In this document: piece after piece, positions 1 to 6,260 of the stretch
Layout of the letters: each line of letters opens with the position of its first letter
Numbering within the stretch: position 1 is the stretch's first letter
Assembly: GCA_937893735.1 (NCBI GenBank)
Contig: CALBGD010000199.1
Coordinates: forward strand, 1 to 7,189
Direction of reading: 5' to 3'
Length of the DNA: 7,189 nt
Source of the DNA: an uncultured Clostridia bacterium
GTDB taxonomy: Bacteria > Bacillota > Clostridia > Oscillospirales > Ruminococcaceae
Program-made: the position numbers and the translations under genes
Notes under the pieces: model-generated
Told to the model about the DNA's origin: nothing
What the model saw: only the letters and a program-made list of their open reading frames with translations
Database searches by the model: none

Positions 1-151
1 TCAGGACGGTTGTCCAAACCGCCCCCAAGCGCGGCACGGACGCCGCGCATTAAAGAGCGGGAGGGACAATCAGGACGATTGCCCCCACGCACCAAAAGCG
101 CGGCAAGGACGCCGCGCAACTAAGTGCGGGAGGGGCAAGCCCCTCCCCTAC
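1..151 (-). repeat. Modular palindromic intergenic repeat, copy 1 (truncated by window start)
   Basis: G/C-rich non-coding repeat directly downstream of the TrkA-type gene. Its right end (127-151) is identical to the right end of the copy at 4483-4647 and is itself a palindrome. Bases 1 to about 72 are the reverse complement of about 4495-4564 with very few mismatches, so the two copies lie in opposite orientation. Inside are two related units about 69 bases apart. Each holds a 7-base stem GCGCGGC/GCCGCGC (29-48 and 98-117) whose loop differs (ACGGAC against AAGGAC) while the stem is unchanged. A second small hairpin, GGAC-GGTT-GTCC, is at 4-15. The left end lies outside the window. It looks like a MITE- or REP-like element. 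I see no coding potential: open frames through it only give low-complexity products such as REGQAPPL. Confidence 0.8.
128..147 (-). terminator. Perfect 9-bp hairpin after the TrkA-type gene, possible transcript end
   Basis: GGGAGGGGC and GCCCCTCCC pair over 9 bases around a 2-base AA spacer, 9 bases past the stop of the minus-strand gene ending at 157. It is part of the repeat end. There is no T-tract after it on the minus strand, so it is not a textbook intrinsic terminator. It could still stabilise the 3' end of the operon mRNA. Its role as a terminator is inference. Confidence 0.3.
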
Positions 152-156
152 ATATG

Positions 157-777
157 TCATGTGGCTTTCTTTGCGAAAATCAGCTTGTCCTGTGCGGACA
201 GCGTTACCACCTGCCCCGTGTACAGCAGGAATGCTCCGTTTGCGCGGACTATCGCGAAAAGGCTCTCGCCCTCTTCAAGCTCGATATCCGATGGAAGCTT
301 CCCCACGAATTCCGGAGGCATATCCATCGTTGTGAACCGCACGGTATTGCGCTGTATGCGAAGCTCCGCCTGTTCGCTTACGTCCTCTATCGCCGCAAGA
401 GCCGCGTCCACCGTAAGGGCGGTCGGGCAGACCGTCTGTATGCCGAAGCCCTGAAACACGTCCACCTTGTCCGGGTCGGATATCCGCGCGAATACGCGCT
501 CAACGCGGAATATGTCCTTTGCGAGCTGAGCCGCCATTATATTAAGGTTATCGTCCTGAGTTATGGCGCACACCGCGTCGCAGCTCTCGATGCCAGCCTT
601 TCTGAGCACCTCCTGGTCGATAGGCACTCCTGCGGTAGTGAACCCGCTGAAATCCCCGGGCAGGCGGTCGAAATTCTGCTCGTCCCGGTCTATTACGGAA
701 ACATCGTTGCCGCGCTTGTCGAGAACTCCCGCGAGCTCACTGCCGACTTTTCCGCAGCCGATTATGATTATATTCAT
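157..777 (-). CDS. TrkA/KtrA-type potassium uptake regulatory protein (RCK_N + RCK_C)
   Basis: A 206-residue cytoplasmic protein of the small TrkA/KtrA family, which binds nucleotides and gates K+ transporters such as TrkH/KtrB. Residues 1 to about 125 form the RCK N-terminal Rossmann domain, with GCGKVG (7-12), the acidic end of strand 2 at D30, and a conserved-looking ARISDP segment (97-102). Residues about 138-206 match a compact RCK_C domain. The length is close to the usual 210-225. The start is supported by TGAGGTGA (781-788), whose TGA is the stop of mnmE, with an 8-base gap between genes. It is therefore the last gene of the secA2-mnmE operon and probably translationally coupled to mnmE. 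No transporter gene is adjacent, so the partner is unknown. A second RCK protein begins at 6815 and shares the same fold at the N-terminus. The family is confident; the exact transporter partner and ligand are not. Confidence 0.9.
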   Translation of the reverse strand: MNIIIIGCGKVGSELAGVLDKRGNDVSVIDRDEQNFDRLPGDFSGFTTAGVPIDQEVLRKAGIESCDAVCAITQDDNLNIMAAQLAKDIFRVERVFARISDPDKVDVFQGFGIQTVCPTALTVDAALAAIEDVSEQAELRIQRNTVRFTTMDMPPEFVGKLPSDIELEEGESLFAIVRANGAFLLYTGQVVTLSAQDKLIFAKKAT

Positions 778-785
778 GCTTCACC

Positions 786-2147
786 TCATTTGCCCACGCA
801 GAAGCGCCTGAACACCTCGTCTATGACTTCCTCGCCGGCGCGCTTTCCGGAGAGCTCGTAGACCGCGTCCAGAGCCTGCTCCAGCATTACTCCCACCGCG
901 TCAGGAGTTACGCCAAGCGCCGCCGCGCCGAGCGCCTGCTCCACCGAATCAGCGGCGCGGATAACGCAGTCGCGCTGGCGCTCGTTCGCGAGGAATCCCG
1001 CGTCCGGGTCCAGACGTGACAGGTCGAGCCTGTCGCTTATCGCTTCGGAAAGCGCCTTTGCCGCGCCGTCCCGCTTCGCGGAGAGCACCACGGGAGCCCC
1101 GACAGCACGCTCTATTTCGCTGATATCCAGCTTCTGCGGCAGGTCGGATTTGTTCACCACCGCCACGACATTCCTGCCGGAGATAAGCCCGAGAAGCCGC
1201 CTGTCCTCCTCCGAAAGCTCCCTTGAGCCATCGAACACCGCGAGGATAATATCCGCGCTTTCAAGCCGCTTCAGCATGATGTCCACGCCGATTTTCTCCA
1301 CCGGGTCGTCCGTTTCGCGTATCCCGGCGCAGTCCGCCACACGGAGAACTATATCCCCGAGGGAGATGGTTTCCTCCACGATGTCCCGGGTAGTCCCGGC
1401 GATGTCGGAGACTATGCTCCTCTGCTGACCTGCGAGGCTGTTCATCAGCGTGGATTTCCCGGCGTTGGGCTTGCCGACTATCGCGCAGGAGATGCCCTCC
1501 CGGAGCATACGCCCGGTGTCGTAGCCGGAAAGCAGCTCCCGGAACATATCCCGCACCGCCGTCAGCCGGTCGGTGAGCCACTGCTGAGTCACCACCGGGG
1601 TGTCGTCCTCGGGGTAGTCTATCCACGCGGATATCTGCGCGGAGATGTCCATTATCCTGTCGGCGCAGTCCTCCATGCGGCGGTAGAGAGCGCCCTCGCG
1701 CTGGCCGTTGGCGCAGCTCAGGAACTGCCCGCCCTGCGCGCTGATTATATCGGCGACCGCCTCCGCCTGTGTGAGCGACATTTTCCCGTTGAGCAGGGCG
1801 CGCTTGGTGAACTCCCCGGGAGCCGCCGGCTGAGCCCCCGCCTTTACGCAGGCGGAGAGCACGCGCCTTGTGACGTATATCCCGCCGTGGCAGGAAATTT
1901 CCGCCGTGTCCTCGCCGGTGTAGCTGTGCGGAGCGCGGTACATCAGCAGCACTCCGTCGTCGAGGAGCTCGCCGTTATCGTATATCTTTCCGTAAGCCGC
2001 CCGGTAGCCCGGGAGCTCTGCGGCGCTCTTTCCGGAAACGGGTCTGAACACCCTTGCGGCTATCTCGGCGGCGTTTTCGCCGGATATCCTTATCACGGAA
2101 ATTCCCCCCGCGGCGGGGGGAGTTGCTATTGCACAAATAGTTGACAT
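786..2147 (-). CDS. mnmE: tRNA uridine-5-carboxymethylaminomethyl(34) synthesis GTPase MnmE
   Basis: A 453-residue GTPase, full length for the family. With MnmG it installs the (carboxymethyl)aminomethyl group on wobble uridine 34 of certain tRNAs, using a folate-derived carbon. Residues 1-120 are the folate-binding N-terminal domain (IATPPAAGGISVIRISG at 7-23). A helical domain surrounds the G domain. In the G domain, G1 is GKPNAGKST (225-233), the switch/K-loop is GTTRD (251-255), G3 is DCAG (272-275), G4 is NKSD (332-335) and G5 is SAK (356-358). The C-terminus is FCVGK (449-453) with the family's catalytic-region cysteine at 450. N228 corresponds to the P-loop Asn that coordinates K+ in the E. 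coli protein. G3 is usually DTAG, so the Cys is a small deviation. The start follows a GAGGA that overlaps the secA2 stop. The usual partner mnmG is not beside it; secA2 lies upstream and a TrkA-type gene downstream. Confidence 0.97.
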   Translation of the reverse strand: MSTICAIATPPAAGGISVIRISGENAAEIAARVFRPVSGKSAAELPGYRAAYGKIYDNGELLDDGVLLMYRAPHSYTGEDTAEISCHGGIYVTRRVLSACVKAGAQPAAPGEFTKRALLNGKMSLTQAEAVADIISAQGGQFLSCANGQREGALYRRMEDCADRIMDISAQISAWIDYPEDDTPVVTQQWLTDRLTAVRDMFRELLSGYDTGRMLREGISCAIVGKPNAGKSTLMNSLAGQQRSIVSDIAGTTRDIVEETISLGDIVLRVADCAGIRETDDPVEKIGVDIMLKRLESADIILAVFDGSRELSEEDRRLLGLISGRNVVAVVNKSDLPQKLDISEIERAVGAPVVLSAKRDGAAKALSEAISDRLDLSRLDPDAGFLANERQRDCVIRAADSVEQALGAAALGVTPDAVGVMLEQALDAVYELSGKRAGEEVIDEVFRRFCVGK

Positions 2148-2154
2148 TGTTTCC

Positions 2155-4443
2155 TCACTTCTTGCCGAAAAGCTTCGCGAAGAAGCCCTTTTTCTCCGGC
2201 TTTGCGGAATTTTCCTCCGGCGCGGGCTCGGATTTCTTCTGATTTCCGTCTGCTATCTCCTCGTTGTCGGAGAAAACGTTCAGCAGCAGCGGCTTGCGCC
2301 TGAATTCCTCGCCGGTGTCATTGAGAAGATATGTGTAGGTGCGGCTCGGCATAAGCGGCTGATAATCCGCCGGGGAGGGAGCCGCAAGCAGCTCGTCCAG
2401 CTTCTCCGCCATGCGCTCAGGCAGGCTCTCCGCCGCGCCCTCGTAATATTCCTCGCAGGCGATGTTGTATTCCTCTGCGGGATTGCGCCCGGCTATCTGG
2501 GTCAGGTGTATGCCCTCCCGGAGATACGCCGTATAGTCGAGGTAATCGCACCAGAATTCGTTCAGCAGCGCCGCAAGCACGATATCCTGCTTCTGCCGGA
2601 GCTTTTCCTCCCCGAGGAGCTTCACCGCCGCCGCATACTGCTCAGGCGCGTGCTTCTGCCACATATCGCTGTGCCAGGTGCCCTCTAACAGCGCGGTGCG
2701 CTTCTCAAAGGTCATGGAGCGGTGCTTTTCGCCTATCATCGTGTATTTCATGAGGTTCACGCGCTCGTCAAAGGCGGCGCCCTCGGCTATGCGCTGTACG
2801 CGCTCGGCTTCCTTCAGCAGAGCCTTGTCCTCTATCGCGCCGCTCACCTTTTCGGCGGGGTAATGCCTGCCGGAGACCAGCGAGCGCAGGTTGTTGCGGG
2901 TCATTATCTCATCGTCCAGCGCGGCGAAGAAGCGGCTCTCGCCGACGTCGCCCTGCCGTCCGGCGCGCCCCCGGAGCTGCTGGGTCATTCGGGAGGAATC
3001 CCGCATTGCCGCCGCCAGAACCAGCAGACCGCCTGCGGCTTCCACCTCTGATTTCGCGTGGCAGTCCGCGCCGCCGAGCTTTATATCGACTCCGCGGCCA
3101 GCCATGTTGGTGGAGATGGTGACTGCTCCCGGCTCCCCCGCCCGGGAGATTATATCGGCTTCCGCCTCGTCGTTCTTTGCGTTGAGCACGGTGCAGGGAA
3201 TGCCGGCGGCCTCCAGCTCTGCGGAAAGGCGCTCGGATTCCTCGATATTCGCCGTGCCGACAAGCACGGGGCGGTTTATCTCATGCGCCTGCTTTATCGC
3301 GGAGATGACCGCGCGGCGCTTCTCGTCCTGGTCGTAGTAGAGCTCCATCGGGTGGTCGGTGCGCTGGCACGGGAGCCGCGTGGGAATCACCTCGGTGGGC
3401 AGCCCGTAGATGGTGTCGAATTCCTCCCGGGACTGCACCGCCGTGCCGGTCATTCCGGCGAGCTTCGGGAACAGCCGCAGGAAATACTGGAGCGCGATAT
3501 TGCCCATAATCCTGCCGCGGGAGGTGATTTTAAGCCCGTGCTTCGCCTCCACCGCCGCCTGCAAGTCACCGGGGAAAACGCGCCCGGGGGCGGCTCTTCC
3601 GGTGAATTCGTCCACAAGGAGCACCGCGCCGTCCCGCAGAATGTAGTCCTTGTCCTCGTGCAGGAGCTCCCGCGCCTTTATGCAGGCGCATATCTTCGCG
3701 AGGAGAGCCGCAGAATCCGCGTCGTAGATGTTGCAGGAGAATATTTCCTCCGCCTTGTCTGCGCCCGCGTCCGTGAGGTACACGTTGCGGCTGTCCTCGT
3801 CAACGCCGTAGTCAGCCTCGGTGAATCCCGCCACCTTCTGGTAGACCTCGGCGGTGGAGCCGTCGTCCTGCGCGGCGATATCCCCGGCGATCACCAGCGG
3901 AATACGCGCTTCGTCTATCATGATGCTGTCGGCTTCGTCCACTATCGCGAAGTTGAGCTTCTCCGGGAAAGCCATCTTCTCCGGCTCAAAGCACGCGAAA
4001 TCCCGCAGGTAGTCGAATCCCGCCTCCTTGGCGGTGAGGTAGGTCACCTGCTTCGCGTACTGCTCCCGGCGCTCCTCACGGGGAGTGTCGGCGGTGATAC
4101 AGCCGAGGGATACCCCCATCGCGTCATAGACCGGCTTCATCAGCGTATAGTCGCGCCGCGCGAGGTAGTCGTTGAAGGTCAGCACCATGACCTGACCGCC
4201 GTTCAGCGCCTCATGGCAGGCGGAGAAAACCGCCGCAAGGGTCTTTCCCTCGCCGGTCTGCATCTGCACCATATTGTGCCCGGAGAGCGCCAGCGCCGCG
4301 CCTATCTGCTCCTCGTAGGGAGTTATACCGAGAGTATTCTTTACCGCGCAGTATACCCGGGAGAATACCTCGGATATCCCGTTCCCCTCCGCACCGCCGG
4401 AAGCGGCGAGGGAAACGATATTTGAAATGGTCTTGTTATCCAT
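2155..4443 (-). CDS. secA2: SecA2-like preprotein translocase ATPase
   Basis: A 762-residue SecA-family motor that would drive protein export through a SecY channel at the membrane. Visible motifs are Walker A MQTGEGKT (61-68), Walker B/DEAD VDEADSIMIDEAR (168-180), VDEFTGR (277-283), AGMTGTA (329-335), TNMAGRGVDI (445-454) and QLRGRAGRQGD (489-499). The scaffold/helical wing region has WCDYLDYTAYLREGI (631-645). It is shorter than housekeeping SecA and lacks the C-terminal zinc-binding SEC-C motif. It ends instead in a charged linker (about 733-752) and a basic amphipathic GFFAKLFGKK (753-762). It also departs from usual SecA wording (DEAD for DEVD, GRGVD for GRGTD), so an accessory SecA2-type is the best call. 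Divergent housekeeping SecA is the alternative. GAGGAGC (4447-4453) lies 3 bases before the ATG, slightly close. First gene of the operon; no secY2 or glycosylated-adhesin genes are in the window. Confidence 0.85.
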   Translation of the reverse strand: MDNKTISNIVSLAASGGAEGNGISEVFSRVYCAVKNTLGITPYEEQIGAALALSGHNMVQMQTGEGKTLAAVFSACHEALNGGQVMVLTFNDYLARRDYTLMKPVYDAMGVSLGCITADTPREERREQYAKQVTYLTAKEAGFDYLRDFACFEPEKMAFPEKLNFAIVDEADSIMIDEARIPLVIAGDIAAQDDGSTAEVYQKVAGFTEADYGVDEDSRNVYLTDAGADKAEEIFSCNIYDADSAALLAKICACIKARELLHEDKDYILRDGAVLLVDEFTGRAAPGRVFPGDLQAAVEAKHGLKITSRGRIMGNIALQYFLRLFPKLAGMTGTAVQSREEFDTIYGLPTEVIPTRLPCQRTDHPMELYYDQDEKRRAVISAIKQAHEINRPVLVGTANIEESERLSAELEAAGIPCTVLNAKNDEAEADIISRAGEPGAVTISTNMAGRGVDIKLGGADCHAKSEVEAAGGLLVLAAAMRDSSRMTQQLRGRAGRQGDVGESRFFAALDDEIMTRNNLRSLVSGRHYPAEKVSGAIEDKALLKEAERVQRIAEGAAFDERVNLMKYTMIGEKHRSMTFEKRTALLEGTWHSDMWQKHAPEQYAAAVKLLGEEKLRQKQDIVLAALLNEFWCDYLDYTAYLREGIHLTQIAGRNPAEEYNIACEEYYEGAAESLPERMAEKLDELLAAPSPADYQPLMPSRTYTYLLNDTGEEFRRKPLLLNVFSDNEEIADGNQKKSEPAPEENSAKPEKKGFFAKLFGKK

Positions 4444-4468
4444 AATGCTCCTCTAGAATTCGTTTTTT

Positions 4469-4506
4469 AAAAAAATTATGCCGTAGGGGAGGGGCTTGCC
4501 CCTCCC
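4469..4506 (-). promoter_or_regulatory. Hairpin plus T-tract between the repeat and secA2 (possible attenuator)
   Basis: On the minus strand a perfect 9-bp hairpin (4487-4506) is followed, after 11 bases, by seven Ts (4475-4469) and then a run of As, about 25 bases before the secA2 start codon. The gap between stem and T-tract is too long for a standard intrinsic terminator. It could weaken read-through from the upstream promoter or mark a transcript boundary. CATAAT (4480-4475) resembles a -10 box, but the -35 position falls in AGGGGC, so I do not call a promoter here. Confidence 0.25.
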
Positions 4507-4647
4507 GCCCTTTAATGCGCGGCGTCCGTGCCGCGCTTGGGGGCGGTTTGGACAACCGTCCTGATTGCCCCCTCCCGCCCTTTAATGCGCGGCGTCCATA
4601 ATATAGGACTCCATGAAATTTCCGGGAGGGGCAAGCCCCTCCCCTAC
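4483..4647 (+). repeat. Modular MITE-like repeat, copy 2 (complete, 25-bp terminal inverted repeats)
   Basis: A 165-base element with perfect 25-base terminal inverted repeats at 4483-4507 (starting GTAGGGGAGG) and 4623-4647 (ending CCCCTCCCCTAC). Each end is also internally palindromic with a 9-bp stem. Inside is one complete unit with hairpins GCGCGGC/GCCGCGC (4517-4536) and GGAC-AACC-GTCC (4550-4561). Then comes a second unit start that breaks off after GCGCGGCGTCC (4587-4597) and is replaced by an A/T-richer spacer. No clear target-site duplication flanks it. There is no transposase, so any mobility would need help in trans. It separates the small gene at 4676 from secA2 and lies in the opposite orientation to the copy at 1-151. 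Confidence 0.85.
4501..4597 (+). repeat. Internal direct repeat with 70-base period inside copy 2
   Basis: A 27-base block beginning CCTCCCGCCC and ending GGCGTCC occurs at 4501-4527 and again, identically, at 4571-4597, exactly 70 bases apart. The second block lacks the right arm of its hairpin, so the element looks like an array of units that has lost part of one. The copy at 1-151 has the same arrangement with a 69-base period and more diverged units. Confidence 0.8.
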
Positions 4648-4675
4648 AAGTTCTCATAAGAGTTTCTGAACGAAC

Positions 4676-4915
4676 TCATGTGTTCCATATCAGCTCTATC
4701 ATTCTCGGGAGCTGTTTGCCGCGGTATCTGCTCAGCTCCTGCTGGGCGCGGCGCTTGTAGTCGCGGTATTCGTCCGGTATCTCGCTGCTTACCGACAGGC
4801 AGTATTCCGAGCGCATATCCACCGAGAGCTTATACGCGCGGTTTTCGTCGCACTCCACCAGCACCGTCACGGTGAGGATATCCCCGTCAAGCATGAAATC
4901 TATTATCCTGAGCAT
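4676..4915 (-). CDS. Small hypothetical protein (79 aa)
   Basis: An unrecognised 79-residue protein, not assigned to a family. The N-terminal half alternates hydrophobic and polar residues (ILTVTVLVE at 13-21, YKLSVDM at 28-34) and suggests a small beta-sheet. The second half (about 48-65) is rich in D, E, R, K and Q and suggests an amphipathic helix, followed by a short hydrophobic tail IELIW. There is no signal peptide or membrane segment, and a single pair of Cys (22, 39) with no metal motif. The ATG at 4915 is preferred because AAGGGG (4924-4929) lies 8 bases upstream; a GTG at 4924 would leave no spacing. It has its own perfect-consensus promoter. The repeat at 4483-4647 separates it from secA2, so co-transcription is uncertain. 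Reality as a gene is supported by promoter, RBS and a frame with normal protein composition. Confidence 0.7.
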   Translation of the reverse strand: MLRIIDFMLDGDILTVTVLVECDENRAYKLSVDMRSEYCLSVSSEIPDEYRDYKRRAQQELSRYRGKQLPRMIELIWNT

Positions 4916-4923
4916 TGAAAGCA

Positions 4924-4931
4924 CCCCTTCT
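4924..4931 (-). promoter_or_regulatory. Shine-Dalgarno deciding the start of the 79-aa gene
   Basis: AGAAGGGG on the minus strand ends 8 bases before the ATG at 4915. An alternative in-frame GTG at 4924-4922 would overlap it, so the shorter protein is chosen. Confidence 0.6.
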
Positions 4932-4949
4932 GAAATTGTACTCTATTAT

Positions 4950-4978
4950 ATTATAATGCTATTTTTATTGCCTGTCAA
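4950..4978 (-). promoter_or_regulatory. Perfect consensus sigma-A promoter (minus strand)
   Basis: TTGACA (4978-4973) and TATAAT (4955-4950) are separated by exactly 17 bases, matching the full housekeeping consensus. The expected transcription start is near 4943, giving a leader of about 30 bases before the 79-residue gene. By read-through it may also supply secA2-mnmE-trkA, for which no better promoter is visible. Confidence 0.85.
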
Positions 4979-4980
4979 CC

Positions 4981-5009
4981 TTGAAATCTTTCCGGATTTA
5001 TGCTATAAT
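4981..5009 (+). promoter_or_regulatory. Sigma-A promoter of the GH130-Nudix-TrkA unit
   Basis: TTGAAA (4981-4986), a 17-base spacer and TATAAT (5004-5009), with TG at 5001-5002 giving an extended -10. The start should be near 5016, about 57 bases before the GH130 ATG. Its -35 box lies only 2 bases from the -35 box of the opposite promoter. Confidence 0.85.
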
Positions 5010-5033
5010 AAATTTATATTGATTTTTTATAGG

Positions 5034-5056
5034 CCGGGGAACTTTATTCACCCCGG
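5034..5056 (+). promoter_or_regulatory. Hairpin in the GH130 5' leader
   Basis: CCGGGG (5034-5039) can pair with CCCCGG (5051-5056) around an 11-base loop. It lies inside the predicted leader and ends 4 bases before AAGGA (5061-5065), the ribosome binding site. It could be an operator-like dyad or an RNA stem affecting translation. No known riboswitch class is recognisable, and the inverted repeat is short. Confidence 0.35.
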
Positions 5057-5072
5057 AAGAAAGGATTTATTT

Positions 5073-6260
5073 ATGCTGACAAAAGAACAGTTCGACGCAA
5101 GGCTTGCAAAGCTGGTTAAGGCTCAGGAGGAGCTCATCGCCCGCCCGAATCCCGAGTCCGATTTCTACAACGGCGTTTACACCCGCTACCAGAATCCGGT
5201 GCTCACCGCGGCGCACGCCCCGATAATCTGGAGATACGACCTCTCCTACAACGATAACCCCAACCTCATGGAGCGCCTCGGCGTTAACGCGGTCATGAAC
5301 TCCGGCGCGGTCTACCTCAACGGAAAGTACTGCCTCGTTGCCCGCGTGGAGGGCGCAGACCGCAAGTCCTTCTTCGCCGTTGCGGAGAGCGACAAGCCTA
5401 CCGAGGGCTTCTGCTTCAGGGATTACCCGGTTATCCTCCCCGACACCTGCCCCGAGGAGACCAACGTGTACGATATGCGCCTCACCCAGCACGAGGACGG
5501 CTGGATATACGGCGTTTTCTGCTCCGAGAGCAAGGATAAGGAGAACCCCGACCTCTCCGCGGCTACCGCTCAGGCTGGAATCGTCCGCACAAAGGACCTC
5601 GTAAAGTGGGAGCGCCTGCCTAACCTCATCTCCAAGTCACCGCAGCAGAGAAACGTTGTACTCCACCCCGAATTCGTGAACGGAATGTACGCATTCTACA
5701 CCCGCCCGCAGGACGACTTCATCTCCACCGGCTCCGGCGGAGGCGTATGCTTCGCGCTGTGCAAGGACATCACGAACCCTGTCCTCTGCACCGACGAGGT
5801 AGTCATCTCCCCGAGAGTTTACCACACCATCACCGAGGTAAAGAACGGCGCGGGCGCCGTTCCGATAAAGACCCCCAAGGGCTGGATCCACATTGCCCAC
5901 GGCGTAAGAAACACCGCCGCAGGTCTGCGCTATGTCATCTACGTTTTCGCAACTGACCTCAACGACCCGTCCAAGCTCATCGCAAGCCCGTCCGGTCTGT
6001 TCATCGCGCCGCACGGCATCGAGAGAGTCGGCGACGTTTCCAACGTTGCATTCACGAACGGCGCCATCGTTCGCGAGGACGGCAGCGTTTACATCTACTA
6101 CGCTTCCTCCGATACAAGGCTGCACGTTGCCTCCACAACTATTGAGCAGCTCATGGACTACACGTTCAACACTCCCTCCGACCCGCTGCGCTCCGCTGAC
6201 TGCGTAAAGCAGCGCTGCGAGCTCATCTCCAAGAACCTCGCCGGAGAGCGCAGGGCATGA
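5073..6260 (+). CDS. GH130 4-O-beta-D-mannosyl-D-glucose phosphorylase
   Basis: A 395-residue cytoplasmic phosphorylase of GH130 (subfamily 1 type). The family enzyme uses phosphate to split 4-O-beta-mannosyl-glucose into mannose-1-phosphate and glucose in mannan utilisation. Resemblance to the Bacteroides fragilis and Ruminococcus albus enzymes, as I recall them, runs through the whole length: [16 protein letters not shown] (33-48), [19 protein letters not shown] (88-106), NVYDMRLT (131-138), HPEF (198-201), TRPQD (210-214), GSGGG (220-224), [12 protein letters not shown] (277-288), YYASSDTR (342-349). D134 aligns with the proposed catalytic acid (Asp131 of the B. fragilis enzyme). It has no signal peptide. 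The start at 5073 follows AAGGA at 7 bases; the frame stays open further upstream but that stretch contains the promoter. Codons are strongly biased to CTC, AAC, ATC and AAG, more than in neighbours, which suggests high expression. Usual partners (cellobiose 2-epimerase, mannanase) are not visible. Confidence 0.93.
   Translation: MLTKEQFDARLAKLVKAQEELIARPNPESDFYNGVYTRYQNPVLTAAHAPIIWRYDLSYNDNPNLMERLGVNAVMNSGAVYLNGKYCLVARVEGADRKSFFAVAESDKPTEGFCFRDYPVILPDTCPEETNVYDMRLTQHEDGWIYGVFCSESKDKENPDLSAATAQAGIVRTKDLVKWERLPNLISKSPQQRNVVLHPEFVNGMYAFYTRPQDDFISTGSGGGVCFALCKDITNPVLCTDEVVISPRVYHTITEVKNGAGAVPIKTPKGWIHIAHGVRNTAAGLRYVIYVFATDLNDPSKLIASPSGLFIAPHGIERVGDVSNVAFTNGAIVREDGSVYIYYASSDTRLHVASTTIEQLMDYTFNTPSDPLRSADCVKQRCELISKNLAGERRA

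Noticed and set aside
1..151. CRISPR array
   Set aside because: The units are only partly conserved, spaced by related rather than unique sequence, dominated by palindromes, and no cas gene is nearby.
124..861. 245-residue plus-strand open frame
   Set aside because: Antisense to the TrkA-type gene and the end of mnmE, starting inside the repeat (REGQAPPL). The opposite strand has clear domain matches and ribosome sites.
3058..4425. 455-residue plus-strand open frame
   Set aside because: Shadow of secA2 in GC-rich DNA; its product is full of H, R and G with no recognisable motif, while the minus strand has all SecA motifs.
4436..4657. 73-residue minus-strand open frame between the small gene and secA2
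   Set aside because: It is a read-through of the palindromic repeat, with low-complexity text (RGGACPS, EGQAPPL), and it runs into the secA2 start. Repeat-derived, not a gene.
4660..4677. Possible terminator hairpin at the end of the 79-aa gene (GAGTT/AACTC)
   Set aside because: Only 5 bp, overlaps the stop codon and has no T-tract.
4872..5072. N-terminal extension of the GH130 frame
   Set aside because: The upstream in-frame stretch crosses both promoters and lies antisense to the small gene; the ATG at 5073 has a good ribosome site and matches family N-termini.
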